A DNA stretch of 64,000 bases, taken from positions 1,612,001 to 1,676,000 of the forward strand of contig NZ_CP051201.1 of assembly GCF_024181285.1 (NCBI RefSeq), written 5' to 3'. Shown here in pieces: positions 42,436-52,137 of the stretch. Each line of letters begins with the position of its first letter. Position 1 is the first letter of the stretch. Position numbers and translations under genes: made by a program. Source of the stretch: Treponema sp. OMZ 790 (GTDB taxonomy: Bacteria; Spirochaetota; Spirochaetia; Treponematales; Treponemataceae). Below the pieces are notes generated by a model. The model did no database searches, was not told the DNA's origin, and saw nothing but the letters and a program-made list of their open reading frames with translations.

Positions 42436-43065
42436 TTAATGCGGAAACTTCTCTTCAAAAGATGCCAATACTTTGTCCGTTGCCGGGCGGGCATCTATAT
42501 CTACTATTAATTTTTTTTTTGCATAATAATCTATAAGCGGGGCTGTTTGGTCTCGGTAAGTTTCAAGCCGCTTTTGGATGGCTTCAACTTTATCATCAGG
42601 ACGGGTAATCAGATCGCCTGCACATGAGTCACAAACGCCTTCTTTTTTGGGTTTTACGAATTCTATGTGAAAACTTTGACCGCATGAGGAGCAAACGCGC
42701 CTTCCTGAAAGCCGTTTGATAACTTCATCATCGCTTATGTCGAAGTTTACAACAGAATCTATCTTTGCAATATGCTCTAAAGCATCTGCTTGAGCTATGG
42801 TGCGCGGAAAACCGTCAAGGATGAAACCGTTTTTGGTATCATCTTTTTCTAATCTTTCCTTTACAAGAGCGATTGTAAGATCATCACTTACCAAAGCCCC
42901 GGAATCTATTACGGCCTTAACCTTTTTTCCCAAGTCGGTTTGATCCTTTATTGCAGCTCTAAAAAGATCTCCTGTCGAAATATGCGGGATCTTATACGAC
43001 TTTGAAACCTCAAAAGCTAAGGTTCCCTTTCCTGCGCCCGGAGGGCCCAAAAAAATACAGTTCAT
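42436..43065 (-). CDS. adk: Adenylate kinase
   Basis: Interconverts ATP + AMP and 2 ADP. 209 residues. P-loop GPPGAGKGT, HISTGDLFRAAI, and DGFPRTIAQAD are diagnostic. The lid has four cysteines (CSSCG ... CDSC), as in zinc-binding long-form enzymes. AGGAAGAG precedes the ATG. Confidence 0.97.
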   Translation of the reverse strand: MNCIFLGPPGAGKGTLAFEVSKSYKIPHISTGDLFRAAIKDQTDLGKKVKAVIDSGALVSDDLTIALVKERLEKDDTKNGFILDGFPRTIAQADALEHIAKIDSVVNFDISDDEVIKRLSGRRVCSSCGQSFHIEFVKPKKEGVCDSCAGDLITRPDDKVEAIQKRLETYRDQTAPLIDYYAKKKLIVDIDARPATDKVLASFEEKFPH

Positions 43066-43108
43066 TTCTCTCTTCCTTTTAAGCAGTATTAAACTATTTA
43101 AAAATTCT

Positions 43109-44338
43109 TTATATAAAGAATCTTAAGTTTCGTGTATTCGTCATCTTGGACAAATGGCCTATTATATAGGTTCCGACCATGGCGGTTAAGGCATCAATTG
43201 CAGCAGCAACAGCGCCTATAAAAAAAGCGGCAGGACGCAAAATTAAAAAGCCCGATTCAAAACCGCGTCCGTATATCGCACAAACGGCAACAAGGGAAAC
43301 ATAGGTTCCCGTTATGGGAAAGCGGCCTAAGAAAAATGAAAAAAGGGTTGAAACACCTACAAGCCAAAATCTATCTTCTAAACTTATACCCAAACTGGAA
43401 TAGGATTTTAAAATCACAATAAAACTTATTGTAACAACCATTGCACTCCCTGCTCTTCCGAAAACCGAAAAAACAGGCAGCGAAACTGAAGATATTCTCC
43501 GCCTTACCCCCAGACTCTCATTAGAGTGGCGCAGCAAAATTGGCAAGGTTAAATTGGTATCTCCGGAAAAAAAGGCTGCACAAACAGGTGCTATCGAAGC
43601 ATAAAGTATCTTGTAAGGATTTATATCTCTGCATATTATTTTTAAGATAGCCGGATAAATCACAAGAGCAATTATAAAAAAATCCACTAAAAGAAGAACA
43701 ACAAAACCGGTAAAAAATTTGGTCGAAAGCATATTTTGAAATTTGATAAACCAATTCACAGATACGGCTATAAGCCCTATCGAGAACATATCTACAAAAA
43801 AAGCCATAACAGCATAAGAAACTCTCGACAAGGAATCAAAAAGGGTAAGTACAGGTTTTGATATGTTTTTATCCACTGCACAGGCGGCTCCCGCGAAGCC
43901 TGCAAAAATACAAAGCGGAAGTATATAAAGTCCATCCATAAAAGCTTCAAATGCGCTTGAAGGGAGAAGCCGTAAAAAAGACTCCATCACACCCAAATTT
44001 TCAACAGCGCTTGTTTCTTCCACAAAAATAGGAATCCTAGGCGGTGAACTTATCGAAATGGAAAGCAAACCTAAAAGAGCAGCCAATAAGGACGACAGAA
44101 CAATAAATGCGGCAATATATATCGAAAGTTTTAATAAGGAGCGGCTTTCGCGTAATTTAGATATACTTACGGTGAACCCAAAAAATAACACGGGATATAA
44201 GGAATAGCGGCCGAATTGAACAGCAATATTAGAAGCAAACTCAACAGCCGAATTAAAAAAACCACTATCCGAAGAAGTCAGAACTGCAATTATAATACCT
44301 AAAGCAGAACCTATAAGATATTTTATCCAAATTTTCAT
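43109..44338 (-). CDS. Dicarboxylate/amino acid:cation symporter (DAACS family)
   Basis: 409 residues with about eight hydrophobic segments and two re-entrant regions. FFSGDTNLTLPILL and the following VFGRAGSAMVV match the substrate and cation-binding motifs of the GltP/SstT family, which import glutamate, aspartate, serine or C4-dicarboxylates with sodium or protons. The substrate cannot be told. There is no Shine-Dalgarno sequence, and the promoter places the start on the ATG. Confidence 0.85.
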   Translation of the reverse strand: MKIWIKYLIGSALGIIIAVLTSSDSGFFNSAVEFASNIAVQFGRYSLYPVLFFGFTVSISKLRESRSLLKLSIYIAAFIVLSSLLAALLGLLSISISSPPRIPIFVEETSAVENLGVMESFLRLLPSSAFEAFMDGLYILPLCIFAGFAGAACAVDKNISKPVLTLFDSLSRVSYAVMAFFVDMFSIGLIAVSVNWFIKFQNMLSTKFFTGFVVLLLVDFFIIALVIYPAILKIICRDINPYKILYASIAPVCAAFFSGDTNLTLPILLRHSNESLGVRRRISSVSLPVFSVFGRAGSAMVVTISFIVILKSYSSLGISLEDRFWLVGVSTLFSFFLGRFPITGTYVSLVAVCAIYGRGFESGFLILRPAAFFIGAVAAAIDALTAMVGTYIIGHLSKMTNTRNLRFFI

Positions 44339-44344
44339 GTCTTA

Positions 44345-44373
44345 ATTCTACATAAAGAAGATGATTCAGTCAA
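44345..44373 (-). promoter_or_regulatory. Leaderless promoter of the DAACS transporter
   Basis: TTGACT at 44373-44368, 17-base spacer, TAGAAT at 44350-44345, six bases, ATG at 44338. Confidence 0.65.
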
Positions 44374-44390
44374 TAGAGTAAAACATTACA

Positions 44391-45692
44391 CTATTTTTTA
44401 TTTTTCTGAACAAGGGAGTCAATTATACTTCCCGAATCTTCTATTCCGTAAAGAGTAAAATATACGTTCCAAAATTTGGAATAAGAGGCCTCAAGCATTT
44501 TTTCGGTGGGGATAAAATTTTTATCAAAGAACTTGTCAGACTTATATATCAAGCCGGGATTTTTTTCTGCATAAACCACAAGAGTTTTAAAATTATAGCC
44601 GTCACCTTCTATTAAAGAATCAAAAAGATCTTTCATAGATTTTTCATCGATCATATTTTCAAAGCAAAAGAGAGTTTTTAAATTCTCATTTGAAGTCAAA
44701 ATAATTTTCTCTATTTTGTTCCGGTAGCAATAAACATCTTCAATTTCTTTTAAAGGAGAAATATCCAATTCTTTTAGAAGATTTGAATCGCAGTGAAGCT
44801 TTTGAAGCTTAGTGTTAACGTTTATAAAAAGTTTATCCAGCTCATTTTTACCGCAATCTAAACTTTTAAGTTCTTTATTTTGAAAAAGAATCAAGTCTGT
44901 AAGTTTGTTGGCTCTGCAATTAAGATGAGTCAATTTTTTATTTTTCGTCAAATCCAAAGTCTTCAAATCGGAATTTTCGCAATAAAGCTCTTTAAGCTCA
45001 ACATTCTTTTTAACATCAAAATACTTTAAGCGTGTAGAACTTATATCCAAATATTCAAGATGAGGAAAGGCGGAAAAATCAACTTTGTTGATTTTTGCCG
45101 AAGCCAAATTAAGCTTTTTTAGGCCTTTTAAAGACGACAAATCAACATTATCCAGTTCTTTATTGCTCTCAAGGCTCAAATTTTCAAGAGAGGGGCAATT
45201 TAAGAACTCTATATTTTTAATACCCGAAAAAGATATATCCAAAAGCTTCAAGTCTGCGGCTTTTACTATTTTAATATTTTTTAAAATCTCTGCGTCATGG
45301 ATTTTAAGTTCTTTTATCCTGCCTGTGAGAGCCAAAACAGGCTTGGCTACGAAAATTTCTGTAACTGAACCGTCGATAGGAATTTCTGAAGGAACCGCAC
45401 CTTCAATTTTAATACTTTCATCGGCCCGTAAGCTCAAACCTATCTTTTTGTTTACGGATTCAAATTCAAAAAGAATTGAAGCCTCTTTTAATGCTTTTTG
45501 ATATAATTCTTCAGCTTTATCTTGAGCATCACTTTCGGCCTTATTTTCAAGGATTTGTCCAGCCTTAGAATCGGTCTTGGTTTTTACTTCTTGAGTTTCG
45601 GAATTCTCTTCCTGCCCCTTATTCTCGGGACAAGAAAATACCAAAATACCAAAAACAATCAAAAATGTAAATTTACAAAAGTTCTTCATCAT
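44391..45692 (-). CDS. Leucine-rich repeat lipoprotein
   Basis: 433 residues with lipobox LVFSC (Cys21) after a signal peptide. After a charged stretch, about ten repeats of 20-23 residues follow, for example LKELYCENSDLKTLDLTKNK and LTHLNCRANKLTDLILFQNK. Similar LRR proteins of treponemes are surface or periplasmic adhesion or interaction proteins; this role is inference. It lies 21 bases after the decarboxylase gene with only a weak AAGGG before the ATG. Confidence 0.8.
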   Translation of the reverse strand: MMKNFCKFTFLIVFGILVFSCPENKGQEENSETQEVKTKTDSKAGQILENKAESDAQDKAEELYQKALKEASILFEFESVNKKIGLSLRADESIKIEGAVPSEIPIDGSVTEIFVAKPVLALTGRIKELKIHDAEILKNIKIVKAADLKLLDISFSGIKNIEFLNCPSLENLSLESNKELDNVDLSSLKGLKKLNLASAKINKVDFSAFPHLEYLDISSTRLKYFDVKKNVELKELYCENSDLKTLDLTKNKKLTHLNCRANKLTDLILFQNKELKSLDCGKNELDKLFINVNTKLQKLHCDSNLLKELDISPLKEIEDVYCYRNKIEKIILTSNENLKTLFCFENMIDEKSMKDLFDSLIEGDGYNFKTLVVYAEKNPGLIYKSDKFFDKNFIPTEKMLEASYSKFWNVYFTLYGIEDSGSIIDSLVQKNKK

Positions 45693-45713
45693 AAGCCGGA
45701 CCCTTTATTAAGT

Positions 45714-46883
45714 TTACTTCATTACGTAGGTTTTAATTGGCGGAAAGCCGTTAAACTCTACTGAAGCATAGCTGGATGTATAAGCTCCTGTTGTAAGGAA
45801 ATATACTCTGTCTCCGGGTTTTAAGTTTATCGGCAGACTGTATTTATAATCTTCATACATAATATCCATACTGTCGCATGTAGGACCGGCCAAAACGACC
45901 TCTCCCCATTTTTTCGATGAATCATCCTTATCGGTAACAATCGGGTATTTTAAGGATTCGTTCAACGTTTCGATAAGTCCGTTAAAGAGACCTGTATCAA
46001 GATATACCCATCTGAAAAGGGCTGTATTATTCTTGCGCGAAATCATAACGACCTCGGTTACCAAGATACCGCTGTCGCCTACAAGAGAGCGGCCGGGTTC
46101 CAAAATAATTCGGGGGCGTTCATCGCCGAAGTCATCATCCAAATACCTATTGATTTCGGAAGCATACTCGCTTAAATCGTTTGCAGGTGTAACATAAGAA
46201 GCAGGGAAACCGCCGCCCATATTTACCATTTCAAGCTTGATATCTTCTTCTTCTTCCAAAGAACCCATAAGGTACTTTGTTTTTGCAATGGCATCGTTCC
46301 ACTGACCGATATCCCTCTGCTGACTTCCTACATGGAAAGAAATACCGTAAGGAATAAGGCCTGAATCTCTGGCTTGAATACAAAGATCGTAGGCCATATC
46401 GGGATGGCAGCCGAATTTTCTTGACAGCGGCCAGTCGGCACTGGTGGTGTTTTCAACGAGAATTCTCACATAAACTCTTGAACCGGGAGCAAACTGAGCT
46501 ATATTTTTAAGATCGTCCTTACTATCGGTGGCAAACATTCTGACACCCTTTTCATAAAAATAAGCAATATCTTTTGCTTTTTTTATTGTGTTTCCATAGC
46601 TTATCCTTTCAGGGCTTACGCCTAATTTTAAAACCTTGTCAAGCTCATAACGTGAAGCTATGTCAAAACATGAGCCCATCTCATTCAGCATCGTAATAAT
46701 CTCTTCATGCGGGTTTGCCTTAATCGCATAAAAAATATCCGCATATGGGAAATTTTCTCTTAACTTTTGATAATTTTTTTTGATTGTTTTTAGGTTGATA
46801 ACAACACAGGGCGTTTCCAGATTTTCTGAAAAACTCATAAAGTGTTTCCACTCAGAATCGCTAATGTAGTCTTTTCTATCCAT
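45714..46883 (-). CDS. Fold III PLP decarboxylase (ornithine decarboxylase type)
   Basis: 389 residues. The PLP lysine is K55 in FYAIKANP, HVGSQ and EPGRSLVG bind PLP phosphate, and GPTCDSMD has the catalytic C336 given by the partner subunit. This matches bacterial relatives of eukaryotic ornithine decarboxylase. Ornithine (to putrescine) is the likely substrate; lysine or diaminopimelate are less likely, but residues that choose between them were not tested. GGGAGG precedes the ATG. First gene of a unit with the LRR lipoprotein. Confidence 0.85.
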   Translation of the reverse strand: MDRKDYISDSEWKHFMSFSENLETPCVVINLKTIKKNYQKLRENFPYADIFYAIKANPHEEIITMLNEMGSCFDIASRYELDKVLKLGVSPERISYGNTIKKAKDIAYFYEKGVRMFATDSKDDLKNIAQFAPGSRVYVRILVENTTSADWPLSRKFGCHPDMAYDLCIQARDSGLIPYGISFHVGSQQRDIGQWNDAIAKTKYLMGSLEEEEDIKLEMVNMGGGFPASYVTPANDLSEYASEINRYLDDDFGDERPRIILEPGRSLVGDSGILVTEVVMISRKNNTALFRWVYLDTGLFNGLIETLNESLKYPIVTDKDDSSKKWGEVVLAGPTCDSMDIMYEDYKYSLPINLKPGDRVYFLTTGAYTSSYASVEFNGFPPIKTYVMK

Positions 46884-46920
46884 TAGGCCGACCTCCCAAA
46901 ATATAGTAATAATAAATTAC

Positions 46921-46949
46921 CTTATAAAGCTATTTTCCATTACTGTCAA
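46921..46949 (-). promoter_or_regulatory. Decarboxylase promoter
   Basis: TTGACA at 46949-46944, 17-base spacer, TATAAG at 46926-46921. Confidence 0.75.
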
Positions 46950-47034
46950 TAGTATTAAGGCGTAAAACAAGTATTTTTTTTAATATTTTCAATATAAAAA
47001 CAAAAAAAACTTAATATTTTTCTATATGTATGTA

Positions 47035-47122
47035 TTGAATATATTTCGATTTTATGGTAGTATCAGCCTTAGAACATATATTATCCTTATGTATTCGGAG
47101 TCGTTCAAACGGCTCCTTTTTT
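47035..47122 (+). promoter_or_regulatory. rimP-nusA operon promoter and leader terminator
   Basis: TTGAAT at 47035-47040, 17-base spacer, TAGTAT at 47058-47063. About 25 bases after the expected start, GGAG...CTCC (47097-47116, with the inner CGT/ACG also pairing) forms a hairpin followed by TTTTTT (47117-47122), before the first gene. This is the build of an attenuator. Confidence 0.65.
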
Positions 47123-47148
47123 GTATGCAGAAGGTAGAGGGGGTTGAA

Positions 47149-47595
47149 GTGGAATTCATACAAAAAAAAGATATTCCGTACTTTGCCGAATGCGAACCTC
47201 TTGTCGAAGGACTGGGCTTTAAACTTGTAGATCTTAATGTCCTTCACAAAAAAGATGTATGGCAGGTAAAGGCGGTTATAAAATCCGAAAATGGTGTAGG
47301 TATAAAGGACTGCACCTCGGTACACAGAAGTCTTCAGCCGCGCCTTGAAGCCTTACTGGAATCACAGGATGTTACCATGGAAGTAAGCTCTCCCGGAATA
47401 AACCGCCTTATAAAGCGTACGGTTGAGTTTTATGCCTTCGTCGGTGAACAAGCCGAAATTTGGGACAATAGTATTACTGATTGGCGGCACGGAATTATAA
47501 AAGAAGTAAATTCTGAAGGTCTTATTTTAAATTCTGATAATCAAGACATCAAAATTCCGTATCAGGATATAAAAAAAGCCAGATGTAATCTTTAA
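47149..47595 (+). CDS. rimP: RimP, ribosome maturation factor
   Basis: Helps 30S subunit maturation. 148 residues from a GTG at 47149 with GAGGGGG five bases upstream. An ATG in frame at 47125 and the open frame back to 47026 run through the terminator hairpin and are not supported. VKAVIKSENGVGIKDCTSVHR and MEVSSPGINRLIKR are the family motifs. It leads the nusA operon, as in many bacteria. Confidence 0.92.
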   Translation: MEFIQKKDIPYFAECEPLVEGLGFKLVDLNVLHKKDVWQVKAVIKSENGVGIKDCTSVHRSLQPRLEALLESQDVTMEVSSPGINRLIKRTVEFYAFVGEQAEIWDNSITDWRHGIIKEVNSEGLILNSDNQDIKIPYQDIKKARCNL

Positions 47596-47632
47596 AAGAA
47601 TAAATATAGCTTTGTTAAGGAGATTTAATGAA

Positions 47633-49120
47633 ATGTCTGAAGGAATAATCGAAGCAATTCGGGAATTTGCACAAGAAAAAGGGATTGATGACGATTTTGT
47701 TTTGCACATTGTGGAACAGGCCCTGAAAGCATCCTATAAAAAACAATTCGGAACGGATGCTAATGCCGAGTTCAACGAAGAGACAGGTAAAATATACTCA
47801 AAAAAAATAATAACGGAACAAGCAAAAAATCCGGTTTTCGATATTGCTTTGGAAGAAGCAAAAAAACTTGCTCCTGCTTGTGAGATAGGCGATGAACTTT
47901 TAGTTGAAGTCGATCCTAAAACTTTAGGTATCAACTCGGTCAGAGTCGGAATGCAAAGAGCCATACAGTGCATAAGAGAAATGCAAAAAGACTCTCTTTA
48001 TGCCGAATACAGCACAAAGGTAGGCGAAATCATCATCGGTTACTATCACAGAGAGCGTAACGGAAACATCTATGTAGACTTGGGAAAGGTCGAAGGCCTT
48101 TTACCTAAAAAATACCAATCGCCGCGCGATCACTTCGGCCGAAATGCTGCAGCAGGAGAAGAATCCCGCATAAAGGCACTCGTCAGAGAGGTAAAAAAAC
48201 ACCGCCAATCCAACGTAGTGCAGCTCATCCTTTCAAGAACCGATACCGAATTTGTAAAACAGATTTTGGAATTGGAAGTTCCCGAAATCGAAAGCGGAAT
48301 CGTAAAAATTCACAATATTGTACGTGAACCCGGTTACAGAACAAAGATATCGGTTTCAACAGACAGAGATGACATAGATCCCGTAGGAGCATGTGTCGGA
48401 GCAAAGGGAGCCAGAATCCAAGCCGTTATTGCAGAACTGGATGATGAAAAGATAGATATTCTACCCTACTCCGAAGATCCTAAAGCCTACATAAAAAGCG
48501 CTCTTTCACCGGCCGAAGTCATGGATGTTATGATTTTGGATGCGGAAAAAAGACTTGCCCTTGCCATAGTATCCGATTCGCAATTATCATTGGCAATCGG
48601 AAAACAAGGTTTAAATGTCCGTTTGGCAAACCGTCTTGTAGACTGGAACATTGACGTAAAAACCGAAGAGCAGTTTAAACAGATGGATATTTACACGGAT
48701 GCCAGAAAGGCTGTCGAAAACTTATTTACGGATGAAGCAAATGAAGAAGAGGAAGAATATGAGGAAATTTCAAATGTTTCCGAACTTCCGGGCATTACCG
48801 AAGATATTCTGACTGTATTGTACAACAACAAAATAGAAGACATCCAAGACTTAATCAACATGGAAGATGACGAAATAAGAGCCTTGGAAGGTCTGACCCA
48901 AGAGATGGCTGATACTCTTCTTGACATTATAGCTAATGCCGTTGAAGTTGTAGAAGACGATGAAGATGAAAACAATGAAGAAAGCGAACCTGTTTCGGAT
49001 GATGAGGGCGAAGCTGAAGAATTTGAATGCCCCGAATGCGGTCATAAAATCACAATCGACATGACAAAATGCCCTAATTGCGGAGTAGATCTTGCTTTTG
49101 AATACGAGGACGAAGAGTAG
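47633..49120 (+). CDS. nusA: NusA with a C-terminal zinc ribbon
   Basis: Transcription elongation, termination and antitermination factor. 495 residues from the ATG at 47633 (AAGGAG nine bases upstream). An out-of-frame ATG at 47628 overlaps and would give only six codons. An N-terminal RNA polymerase-binding region, an S1 domain (residues about 125-200), two KH domains (GACVGAKGARIQAV; LAIGKQGLNVRLA) and a helix-hairpin-helix part are followed by an acidic linker. The final four cysteines C466, C469, C480 and C483 (CPECG ... CPNCG) form a zinc ribbon, which standard NusA lacks. Confidence 0.95.
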   Translation: MSEGIIEAIREFAQEKGIDDDFVLHIVEQALKASYKKQFGTDANAEFNEETGKIYSKKIITEQAKNPVFDIALEEAKKLAPACEIGDELLVEVDPKTLGINSVRVGMQRAIQCIREMQKDSLYAEYSTKVGEIIIGYYHRERNGNIYVDLGKVEGLLPKKYQSPRDHFGRNAAAGEESRIKALVREVKKHRQSNVVQLILSRTDTEFVKQILELEVPEIESGIVKIHNIVREPGYRTKISVSTDRDDIDPVGACVGAKGARIQAVIAELDDEKIDILPYSEDPKAYIKSALSPAEVMDVMILDAEKRLALAIVSDSQLSLAIGKQGLNVRLANRLVDWNIDVKTEEQFKQMDIYTDARKAVENLFTDEANEEEEEYEEISNVSELPGITEDILTVLYNNKIEDIQDLINMEDDEIRALEGLTQEMADTLLDIIANAVEVVEDDEDENNEESEPVSDDEGEAEEFECPECGHKITIDMTKCPNCGVDLAFEYEDEE

Positions 49121-49127
49121 GAGTAAT

Positions 49128-51788
49128 ATGGATATAGAAAACACAAATAAACCTGATGTAATTCTCAACAAAAAAAGCGGCAAACCGGCCGATTCCAAAA
49201 AGAAATTTGTTGTAAAGGTTTCAAAAAACTCAACCGGCAAAGCCAAAAAAACGGAATCTCCTTCCGAAGAATCGTCCGGCGCCGGAAAAGTATCCGGAAA
49301 GCAGGTTATTTCGGTTAAAAAGGTTTCGCCTCAAAGTATAAAACCTTCAGATTCCCTTCAAAAAGAAAAAAAGACTGATGAAAAAATTGAAGAAACCAAG
49401 AAGCCGGTTTACCGTTCGGAAGACAAAAAAGGCATAACGCCTGCGGCTCAGAGCGAAAAACGAATATCCGACTCTGCAAAAAAAGACGAAAAGCAGCCTG
49501 AAAGAAAAAAGCCGGCATCATCTTCCATAGAATCGATAGATTTTACAAGTAAGCGGCCCAATGTAAAAGCCGGAAACCTTGCCGATTCGGGACGAAGAAA
49601 TAACCGAGGTCAGGGAAACCGCCAGCAAAGATCTGGAGGTCAAGGCCAGAGCGGGCAAGGCAGACGCCGTGAAAGCAATTTTTCGGGAGCCCAAGCCCGT
49701 GCCTACTCGGACGGAAAAAAGCAGGGCTTTAGAACAGGTCAGGGCGGACAGCAGGGCAGACCGGGTGACAGATCTCAAAACAGGCCCGGCTTCGGCGGCC
49801 CAAGACCCGGAGGAGCTCCGGCCCCGATACCTGTCGAAAAAAACAAGGCTCAAACAAATAAAAAAGCCCACAAGGCCAAAAAAGAAATATATAACAAGAA
49901 AAACAAGGAAGACGAATTTTTTGAAGAGCGCCTCTTAAATCAAAAGAAAAAGCAAAAAGAAAAAATTCATAATATTCCCAAGCAGATAGAGATAATGGAA
50001 TCGATTTCCGTTTCCGAATTGGCCAAAAAGATGAACCTAAAGGCTTCCGAGCTTATCGGGAAACTAATGGGCATGGGAATGATGGTTACCATGAATCAGT
50101 CCATCGATGCCGATACTGCCACTATTCTTGCATCGGAATATGAATGCGACGTAAAGATTGTAAGCCTTTATGATGAGACGGTTATCGAAAGGAAGGAAGA
50201 CGATTTATCGGATCTTAACCCGAGGCCGCCCGTTGTAACCATAATGGGACACGTTGACCACGGTAAGACAAAAACCCTTGACGCAATCCGAAGCTCCAAT
50301 GTTATAGCAGGAGAGTTCGGAGGCATTACCCAACACATAGGTGCTTATACGGTAAACACCCACGGCGGAAAAATTACCTTCCTCGATACTCCCGGCCACG
50401 AAGCCTTCACCATGATGCGCGCACGAGGAGCCGAAATTACCGATATAGTTGTTTTGGTTGTCGCTGCCGATGACGGCGTTATGCCCCAAACAATCGAAGC
50501 TATCAACCACGCACGCGATGCAAAGGTTCCCATAATAGTTGCAGTAAATAAAGTCGATAAGCCCGAGGCAAATATAGACAAGGTAAAGACCCGACTTTCC
50601 GAATTGGGTCTCATGCCCGAAGAATGGGGCGGAGATACCATGTTTGTCGAAATCTCGGCTCTAAAAAAATTGGGATTGGACAACCTTTTGGATGCGATTC
50701 TCCTTCAGGCTGAGGTGCTTGAGCTTAAGGCCAACTATACATGCAATGCGGAAGGAAAGGTTATAGAATCCCGCATCGACCACGGAAGAGGCGTTGTCGC
50801 GACAATCATCGTTCAGCGCGGAACCTTAAGGACGGGAGACCCTTACGTTGCAGGTATTTATTCGGGCCGTGTAAGAGCCATCTTCAATGACAGGGGAGAA
50901 AAAATCGACGAAGCGACCCCCAGTATGCCTGTTGAAATTCTCGGTCTTGAAGGTATGCCCAATGCAGGAGATCCATTCCAAGTTACCGATTCGGAACGCA
51001 TTGCCCGCCAGATTTCGGATAAGAGACAGGAGCTCAAACGCTTTGAAGATTCAAGAAACGTTAAGAAGGTTACCCTCGATAACCTCTATGAAACCATCCA
51101 TGACGGTGAAATACTGGAACTCAAGGTCATCATAAAGGGAGATGTTCAAGGTTCCGTAGAAGCCTTAAAGCAATCCTTGGAAAAACTTTCTACACCCGAA
51201 ATAAGACTCAACGTAATACACGCTTCTGCAGGTGCAATCAACGACTCCGATGTTATGCTTGCCGCCGCAGACTCGAACGCTCTTATCATAGGCTTTAATG
51301 TACGTCCCACTCCTCAGGCCAAACTTTTGGCCGATCAGGAAAAGGTTGACATACGAAAATACACGGTTATCTACAAGGCCGTTGAAGAAATTCAGATGGC
51401 CATGGAAGGAATGCTTTCACCCGATATTAAGGAACAGGTTATCGGTATGGTTGAAGTTAGAACCACCTTTAAGGTTCCCAAAATCGGAAAGATTGCAGGC
51501 TGTTATGTTCTTGAAGGCCTCGTAAAGAGAAACTGTGCAGTCCACGTTATCCGAGACGGCATAGTCGTTCACTCGGGAAAACTTTCTTCATTGAAGAGGT
51601 TCAAAGACGATGCAAAAGAAGTTGCAGCAGGCTTTGAATGCGGTATAGGTATCGAAGACTTTAACGATATACAGGTCGATGACCAGTTAGAAATTATCGA
51701 GATGATTCAGGTTGCCCGAAAACTGAGCGACAGCGAGCACTACAAGGCTCCCGAAATCAAAGAAGAAGGAACAGAAACGAATGAGTGA
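49128..51788 (+). CDS. infB: Translation initiation factor IF-2
   Basis: GTPase that brings initiator tRNA to the ribosome. 886 residues from the ATG at 49128 (TAGGAG upstream, seven bases after nusA). A long Lys/Ser-rich and Arg/Gly-rich N-terminal region (QSGQGRRR type) precedes the GTPase: [12 protein letters not shown] (G1), DTPGHEAF (G3), NKVDKP (G4). The C-terminal domains are complete. The low-complexity N-terminus varies in length between bacteria. Confidence 0.97.
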   Translation: MDIENTNKPDVILNKKSGKPADSKKKFVVKVSKNSTGKAKKTESPSEESSGAGKVSGKQVISVKKVSPQSIKPSDSLQKEKKTDEKIEETKKPVYRSEDKKGITPAAQSEKRISDSAKKDEKQPERKKPASSSIESIDFTSKRPNVKAGNLADSGRRNNRGQGNRQQRSGGQGQSGQGRRRESNFSGAQARAYSDGKKQGFRTGQGGQQGRPGDRSQNRPGFGGPRPGGAPAPIPVEKNKAQTNKKAHKAKKEIYNKKNKEDEFFEERLLNQKKKQKEKIHNIPKQIEIMESISVSELAKKMNLKASELIGKLMGMGMMVTMNQSIDADTATILASEYECDVKIVSLYDETVIERKEDDLSDLNPRPPVVTIMGHVDHGKTKTLDAIRSSNVIAGEFGGITQHIGAYTVNTHGGKITFLDTPGHEAFTMMRARGAEITDIVVLVVAADDGVMPQTIEAINHARDAKVPIIVAVNKVDKPEANIDKVKTRLSELGLMPEEWGGDTMFVEISALKKLGLDNLLDAILLQAEVLELKANYTCNAEGKVIESRIDHGRGVVATIIVQRGTLRTGDPYVAGIYSGRVRAIFNDRGEKIDEATPSMPVEILGLEGMPNAGDPFQVTDSERIARQISDKRQELKRFEDSRNVKKVTLDNLYETIHDGEILELKVIIKGDVQGSVEALKQSLEKLSTPEIRLNVIHASAGAINDSDVMLAAADSNALIIGFNVRPTPQAKLLADQEKVDIRKYTVIYKAVEEIQMAMEGMLSPDIKEQVIGMVEVRTTFKVPKIGKIAGCYVLEGLVKRNCAVHVIRDGIVVHSGKLSSLKRFKDDAKEVAAGFECGIGIEDFNDIQVDDQLEIIEMIQVARKLSDSEHYKAPEIKEEGTETNE

Positions 51789-52137
51789 GTTTAGGCTTGC
51801 AAGATTGGGTGAGCAGATAAGGGAAGAAATCTCAAGCCTTATCTGCTCGGGTAAAATAAAAGACCCGAGAGTTTCTTCTCTTCTTTCGGTAAACCGGGTA
51901 ATTGTTTCAGGCGATCTTGCCTATGCCAAGGTCTATGTTTCAAGCTTTTTGGATGAACATAAGACAAAGCAGGGGGTAAGAGGCTTGGAAAATGCATCGG
52001 GCTTTATAAGAACAAGCCTTGCAAAAAAGCTTCATATAAGGCAGTGCCCGGAACTCAGCTTTATATTCGATAAGAGTATAAAGGAAGGAATCGACATGGT
52101 AAACAAGCTTGAAAGCCTTGAGTACTTTACCGAATAA
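51781..52137 (+). CDS. rbfA: RbfA, ribosome-binding factor A
   Basis: 118 residues, a KH-fold protein needed for 16S maturation. RLGEQIREEISSLI, DPRVSSLLSVNRVIVSGDL and ELSFIFDKSIKEG are conserved in RbfA. It overlaps infB by eight bases and truB by up to 29, so translation is coupled. Confidence 0.93.
   Translation: MSEFRLARLGEQIREEISSLICSGKIKDPRVSSLLSVNRVIVSGDLAYAKVYVSSFLDEHKTKQGVRGLENASGFIRTSLAKKLHIRQCPELSFIFDKSIKEGIDMVNKLESLEYFTE

Noticed and set aside
47026..47148. N-terminal extension of RimP from an earlier ATG
   Set aside because: It would read through the leader terminator and start before the predicted transcript; GTG at 47149 has a strong ribosome-binding site.
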